DNA from: Betaproteobacteria bacterium | Lineage (GTDB): Bacteria; Pseudomonadota; Gammaproteobacteria; Burkholderiales; UBA9220 | DNA: 8,184 bases | NCBI GenBank assembly: GCA_003519965.1 | Contig: DOVS01000218.1 | Span: forward strand, 1-8,184 | Direction: 5' to 3' | Part shown: positions 5,824 to 8,184 of the stretch, in pieces | Layout of the letters: the number at the start of each line of letters is the position of its first letter | Position numbering within the stretch: position 1 is the first letter of the stretch | Notes under the pieces: generated by a model | Told to the model about the DNA's origin: nothing | Databases searched by the model: none | Seen by the model: the letters and a program-made list of their open reading frames with translations, nothing else | Position numbers and translations under genes: made by a program

Positions 5824-5963
5824 AGCTTCCAGCTCTCTCCCGCGTATCGAGAGGTGAATCTAGAATTGTCTGTGGCGGTGGGGCGCGGCCCACCGGCATG
5901 GATTAACGTGCAGCATGATGGATAAATAGATGCGTTACATCAGCTTATTTTCTGGAATCGCTT
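5637..5963. other. GC-rich, hairpin-rich spacer with an 11-C tract
   Basis: The 327 bases between the EAL and membrane-protein genes hold no convincing gene. An ORF from 5629 or 5680 to 5823 (64 or 47 residues) has no recognisable domain. Seen here: eleven Cs at 5663-5673; two interleaved pairings, CGGCGATG (5684-5691) with CATCGCCG (5748-5755) and GGCACTG (5718-5724) with CAGTGCC (5772-5778); hairpin AGAGCT/AGCTCT (5822-5836); overlapping alternative CTCTC/GAGAG (5835-5853); and hairpin CGGTGGG/CCCACCG (5876-5895). ATGCGTAACAT at 5629 and ATGCGTTACAT at 5930 further link its two edges. It could be a structured RNA, a degenerate inserted segment or a decayed gene. It does not fit the c-di-GMP-I riboswitch consensus as I remember it. 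Confidence 0.5.
5663..5673 (+). repeat. Poly-C tract (11 C)
   Basis: A run of eleven cytosines, preceded by an A6 run, just after the EAL stop. Such tracts are prone to slippage. It lies inside the doubtful ORF from 5629, whose frame it would switch on length change, but also makes sequencing error likely. Confidence 0.85.
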
Positions 5964-5996
5964 ATGTCAGAAGCCATGCAGAACTTGAATTTATGG
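5964..5996 (+). repeat. 33-base near-repeat, copy 2 (ahead of the membrane-protein gene)
   Basis: Second copy of the EAL 3'-end sequence (29 of 33 identical). The frame immediately upstream reads AYFLESLMSEAMQNLNLW, which resembles an EAL C-terminus (the QGYFL...M pattern) with the key Gln lost. The copied stretch may thus be longer than the clear DNA match. Confidence 0.7.
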
Positions 5997-6005
5997 AGAA
6001 CGTTT

Positions 6006-6422
6006 ATGGAAAAAGATCATCCGCGTCTTACTGGCATATCGAATTTTATGGGAATGTTTGTTGCGGGATTTATTGTTCTCTTCGGCATTTGGTTAGCGAG
6101 TGCCGGTATGAATATTATGCTGTTCGGCATGGCGCTCTGGGAGATAAGTCTGTTGGTTTTCGGTTTCTTAATGCTCCTGATAAGCTCGCTTCTTAGCGGC
6201 TATTATCTTTTCTTGATAGGATTTGGCACTCTTCTCGGTGCCGCTTGCTTGTTTTTCGGGATGGTAGAGATTTGCATCTATACTCCGCCGTCCTTCGCCG
6301 TTATCCCCGGTCTAACCATGGCCAGCCTTTTAGCTATGTATCGTGTTGTTATTCCTCTTGTGGCTAACGTTTTTGGCCTTTTATCGCTGCATTTGTTTTT
6401 GAGGAAAAGATACGAGAAATAA
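6006..6422 (+). CDS. Small polytopic inner-membrane protein, unknown function
   Basis: The likely product is 138 residues from ATG 6006, with GGAGA at 5995-5999 and 6-base spacing. An ATG at 5964 would add 14 residues encoded by the copied EAL tail, but has no Shine-Dalgarno. After a short polar head (MEKDHPRLTGISNF) the protein is almost wholly hydrophobic, with about four membrane segments: FMGMFVAGFIVLFGIWLASA, a second at LWEISLLVFGFLMLLISSLL, a third at FLIGFGTLLGAACLFFGMVE, and a last near VVIPLVANVFGLLSLHLFL, ending in basic RKRYEK. I recognise no family. It follows the EAL gene on the same strand with a long spacer, so co-transcription is possible but unproven. Base use is moderate and clearly lower in GC than the recombinase. 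Confidence 0.7.
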   Translation: MEKDHPRLTGISNFMGMFVAGFIVLFGIWLASAGMNIMLFGMALWEISLLVFGFLMLLISSLLSGYYLFLIGFGTLLGAACLFFGMVEICIYTPPSFAVIPGLTMASLLAMYRVVIPLVANVFGLLSLHLFLRKRYEK

Positions 6423-6460
6423 GCCACGACGACGACTTAAACTAGAGCGATCACGAACCA

Positions 6461-6613
6461 ATGACCCAATTAACCCATCCCCACATCAACCTGATCCGCC
6501 TGCTCGCCAAGCAAGCGGTGGCCGAACATCTTACAGCTCAATCCAAAGCAAACCAAGGCTCGGCGCCCTATCGTCCAAATCCCCCTGTTTTACGGGGGGC
6601 CGGATCAAGGTAA
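6461..6613 (+). CDS. 50-aa protein directly upstream of the recombinase
   Basis: The ORF is MTQLTHPHINLIRLLAKQAV followed by AEHLTAQSKANQGS and a Pro/Arg-rich tail. The first half is a convincing amphipathic helix (HPHINLIRLLAKQAVAEHL). The stop at 6611-6613 is 9 bases before the recombinase ATG, so the two are very probably one operon. No Shine-Dalgarno precedes the ATG. I believe short proteins of this type are often seen just ahead of such serine recombinases, but I cannot name the family. A role as partner, excision-directionality factor or simply coupled leader peptide is inference. A CCCCC/GGGGG hairpin (6581-6598) lies within its 3' end. Confidence 0.55.
   Translation: MTQLTHPHINLIRLLAKQAVAEHLTAQSKANQGSAPYRPNPPVLRGAGSR
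6581..6598 (+). promoter_or_regulatory. Hairpin ahead of the recombinase start
   Basis: CCCCC (6581-6585) and GGGGG (6594-6598) pair around an 8-base loop inside the 3' end of the 50-aa ORF, about 9 bases before the AAGG (6607-6610) that serves the recombinase ATG. Translation of the small ORF would melt it, so it could couple the two genes. Confidence 0.3.
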
Positions 6614-6622
6614 TCTCACCAC

Positions 6623-8184
6623 ATGCGAACAGCCGCCTATTGCAGATTTTCGGACGAAAATCAAAACGCGAACTCCATCCGAGACCAATTACGAAACATC
6701 GAAGGGTATTGCGACCGCATGGGCTGGTCACGCCCCTCTCTATACCAGGACGCTGCCATCAGCGGTTCCCGGGTTGACCGCCCCGGCTATCAGTCGATGA
6801 TGAAGGCAGCGAAAGAGAAATTATTCGACGTGCTGCTATTAGACGACTTCTCGCGCCTGGCCCGCGATTACATTGAAGCGGCCCAGGCCGTCCGCACTCT
6901 CAAATTCCAGGGAGTCCGGCTGATTGGCGTATCCGATGGTCTGGACACCTACCGAGCAGGCTACAAACTGGAAACCGGAATGCGCGGCCTCATGGCCGAG
7001 TTGTACCTGGACGATTTGGCCGAGAAAACCCACCGAGGACTGATGGGCCAGGCATTGGACGGATACAGCGCAGGAGGCCTGCCCTACGGGTACACATCAT
7101 TCCACGATGGGCACGGAAGCCGCCGCGCCATCACCGAAGATCAGGCCAAGTGGGTGCGTTGGATATTCGCGCGCTACGCGGCGGGAGATTCTCCACGGTC
7201 CATCGCCGGCGAGCTGAACCGCAAGGGGGTTCCGTCTCCTCGGGGAGGAACGTGGGCGCCGACGGCAATCTACCCGGACGCAAAGGGTGTTGGGTTGCTC
7301 GGAAACGCTATCTACAACGGACGCCAAACCTGGAACAAAACCAAGTGGGTGAAAGACCCCGTTACCGGGCGCCGGCGGCGCACGCTGCGGCCTGAGTCCG
7401 AATGGGTAATCACCGATCACCCGGAACTCAAAATCATTGACGACGAGTTGTGGATGGCGGCCAGGTGCAGGGAACGCGCCACCCGACAAAAAACCGTCCG
7501 CCAGCGCGAAGCCCTGAAAAAATACGCCAGCGGCGGTCGTGGGCCGCGCTATCTGTTCTCTGGCCTGCTGAAATGCGGATGCTGCGGCGGCCCCTATGTG
7601 ATCGTGGATCGCTACCGCTACGGCTGCGCCATACACAAAGACCGTGGCGTCACGGCGTGCGCCAATAGCGCCAAGATCGCCAGGGAGACAGCAGAACAAA
7701 TCCTATTACGAGGCATTAAGGACGATCTGCTGTCAGAGGAAGCATACCGCCTATTCGAGCATGAAACGCGCCAACTGCTTAAGGATATGCAGCCCGACCC
7801 TTCCGCCGCTCGCCGGCGTGCCGCAAAAACCAAATCGGAAGTCGATAACATCATGGCCGCCATCCGGCAGGGCGTCATCACTCCCACCACCAAACGGGCG
7901 CTGGAAGATGCCGAGAACGCCACCAGAAATGCCGAGGCGGAACTACAGGCCATCCTTACCTTCCAACCGGCGCAGATACTCCCCAGGGCTAGGGAAATCT
8001 ACCGAAACATGGTGGCGAAGCTGGAATGCATCGACGATGTGACAGCCGCCAGAGAGGCCATTCGTGCAATCGTTGGAGAGATCAGGCTGGTGCCAGAAAA
8101 CGGAGAACTGTGGGCAGAAACGAAACAATGCGGACTAGCCGCCTTGAGTCAGATAACGGCGGTTGCGGGGGCAGGATTTGAACC
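6623..8184 (+). CDS. Large serine recombinase (site-specific integrase), 3' end off window
   Basis: 520 codons are visible and the frame is still open at the window edge. Large serine recombinases cut both DNA partners through a 5' phosphoserine link and move elements in and out of the chromosome. The catalytic domain carries Arg8 and Ser10 in YCRFSDENQ, with the RPG at 53-55 and DDFSRLARD at 74-82 (Arg78, Arg81). A long helix follows at about 117-140 (ETGMRGLMAELYLDDLAEKT). Next comes the recombinase domain at about 150-285 (GGLPYGY, IAGELNRKGVPSPRGGTWAP, the later LLGNAIYNG). A zinc ribbon has Cys318/320/321 and Cys335/346, then a helical coiled-coil tail runs from about 355 to 480. All expected domains are present in order. 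The last residues (VAGAGFEP) are encoded by the antisense of a tRNA 3' end. The ATG at 6623 has AAGG at 6607-6610 and follows the 50-aa gene by 9 bases. GC is high (43 of 60 at 7201-7260). Confidence 0.9.
   Translation, partial: MRTAAYCRFSDENQNANSIRDQLRNIEGYCDRMGWSRPSLYQDAAISGSRVDRPGYQSMMKAAKEKLFDVLLLDDFSRLARDYIEAAQAVRTLKFQGVRLIGVSDGLDTYRAGYKLETGMRGLMAELYLDDLAEKTHRGLMGQALDGYSAGGLPYGYTSFHDGHGSRRAITEDQAKWVRWIFARYAAGDSPRSIAGELNRKGVPSPRGGTWAPTAIYPDAKGVGLLGNAIYNGRQTWNKTKWVKDPVTGRRRRTLRPESEWVITDHPELKIIDDELWMAARCRERATRQKTVRQREALKKYASGGRGPRYLFSGLLKCGCCGGPYVIVDRYRYGCAIHKDRGVTACANSAKIARETAEQILLRGIKDDLLSEEAYRLFEHETRQLLKDMQPDPSAARRRAAKTKSEVDNIMAAIRQGVITPTTKRALEDAENATRNAEAELQAILTFQPAQILPRAREIYRNMVAKLECIDDVTAAREAIRAIVGEIRLVPENGELWAETKQCGLAALSQITAVAGAGFE
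8161..8184 (-). tRNA. 3' end of a tRNA, best fit tRNA-fMet (partial; likely attachment site)
   Basis: Read on the minus strand the last 24 bases begin GGTTCAAATCCTGC, the T-arm (loop TTCAAAT, stem ...GG/CCTGC). They continue CCCCGCA (3' acceptor strand), then A and CC. This fits the end of proteobacterial initiator tRNA, whose acceptor starts CGCGGGG; the rest of the gene would lie beyond 8184. The base after ACC is G, so the CCA end is not encoded here. This could be an intact tRNA gene or only the identity block left by integration. It coincides with the 3' end of the recombinase frame and is the likely att core. Confidence 0.6.

Noticed and set aside
5684..5895. c-di-GMP riboswitch next to the EAL gene.
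   Set aside because: The conserved core of c-di-GMP-I as I recall it is not present. Only generic hairpins are visible.
5964..6005. Membrane protein starting at ATG 5964.
   Set aside because: No Shine-Dalgarno, and the extra residues are the copied EAL tail. ATG 6006 has GGAGA with good spacing. Kept as a possible alternative start only.
5930..6196. 88-codon plus-strand ORF overlapping the membrane-protein gene.
   Set aside because: It lies in another frame over a convincing membrane protein and has no ribosome binding site or domain.
1..8184. CRISPR array or complete insertion sequence.
   Set aside because: No regularly spaced repeats were found, only two-copy repeats, and no DDE transposase or terminal inverted repeats were seen.

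Overview
The window looks like one end of an integrated mobile (conjugative or mobilisable) element in a proteobacterium. Three things support this. Positions 1-1517 carry a VirB8-VirB9 pair of a type IV secretion system on the minus strand. Positions 6623-8184 carry a large serine recombinase on the plus strand. The last 24 bases (8161-8184) are, read on the minus strand, the T-arm and acceptor end of a tRNA that best fits initiator tRNA-fMet, and the recombinase frame runs straight into them. This is the arrangement expected of an element inserted at a tRNA 3' end. The tRNA end and the VirB8/VirB9 type suggest a beta- or gammaproteobacterial host, but no species can be named.

Layout. 1-1517 (minus): virB9-like gene (cut by the window edge) preceded by virB8-like gene, coupled by a 4-base overlap. 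1518-1965: non-coding, with a plus-strand terminator-like hairpin, a 15-base direct repeat, a foldable segment and an operator-like palindrome. 1966-2076 (plus): a doubtful 36-codon ORF. 2025-2687 (minus): a membrane-anchored helical protein of unknown function. 2788-3222 (minus): an AT-rich PIN-domain gene. 3219-3851 (minus): a UvrD-type helicase cut off just before motif II. 3854-4786 (minus): an acidic-headed protein with an HTH-like segment, 2 bases upstream of the helicase. 4923-5636 (plus): a stand-alone EAL-domain protein. 5637-5963: a GC-rich, hairpin-rich spacer with an 11-C tract. 6006-6422 (plus): a small polytopic membrane protein. 6461-6613 (plus): a 50-aa protein directly ahead of the recombinase. 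6623-8184 (plus): the recombinase.

How the parts may work together. The recombinase plus its 50-aa partner form the integration/excision module at the element end. VirB8/VirB9 belong to the transfer channel. The middle is cargo or regulation. The 310-aa protein and the helicase share a transcription unit, and the helicase ends in a PIN gene through a GTGA overlap. An EAL protein (c-di-GMP breakdown or sensing) is followed by a membrane protein whose upstream DNA carries a copy of the EAL gene's 3' end. Base composition is patchy: 18 of 60 bases are G/C at 2821-2880 in the PIN gene, against 43 of 60 at 7201-7260 in the recombinase. This fits assembly from several sources. All functions are read from motifs by eye; no database search was possible.
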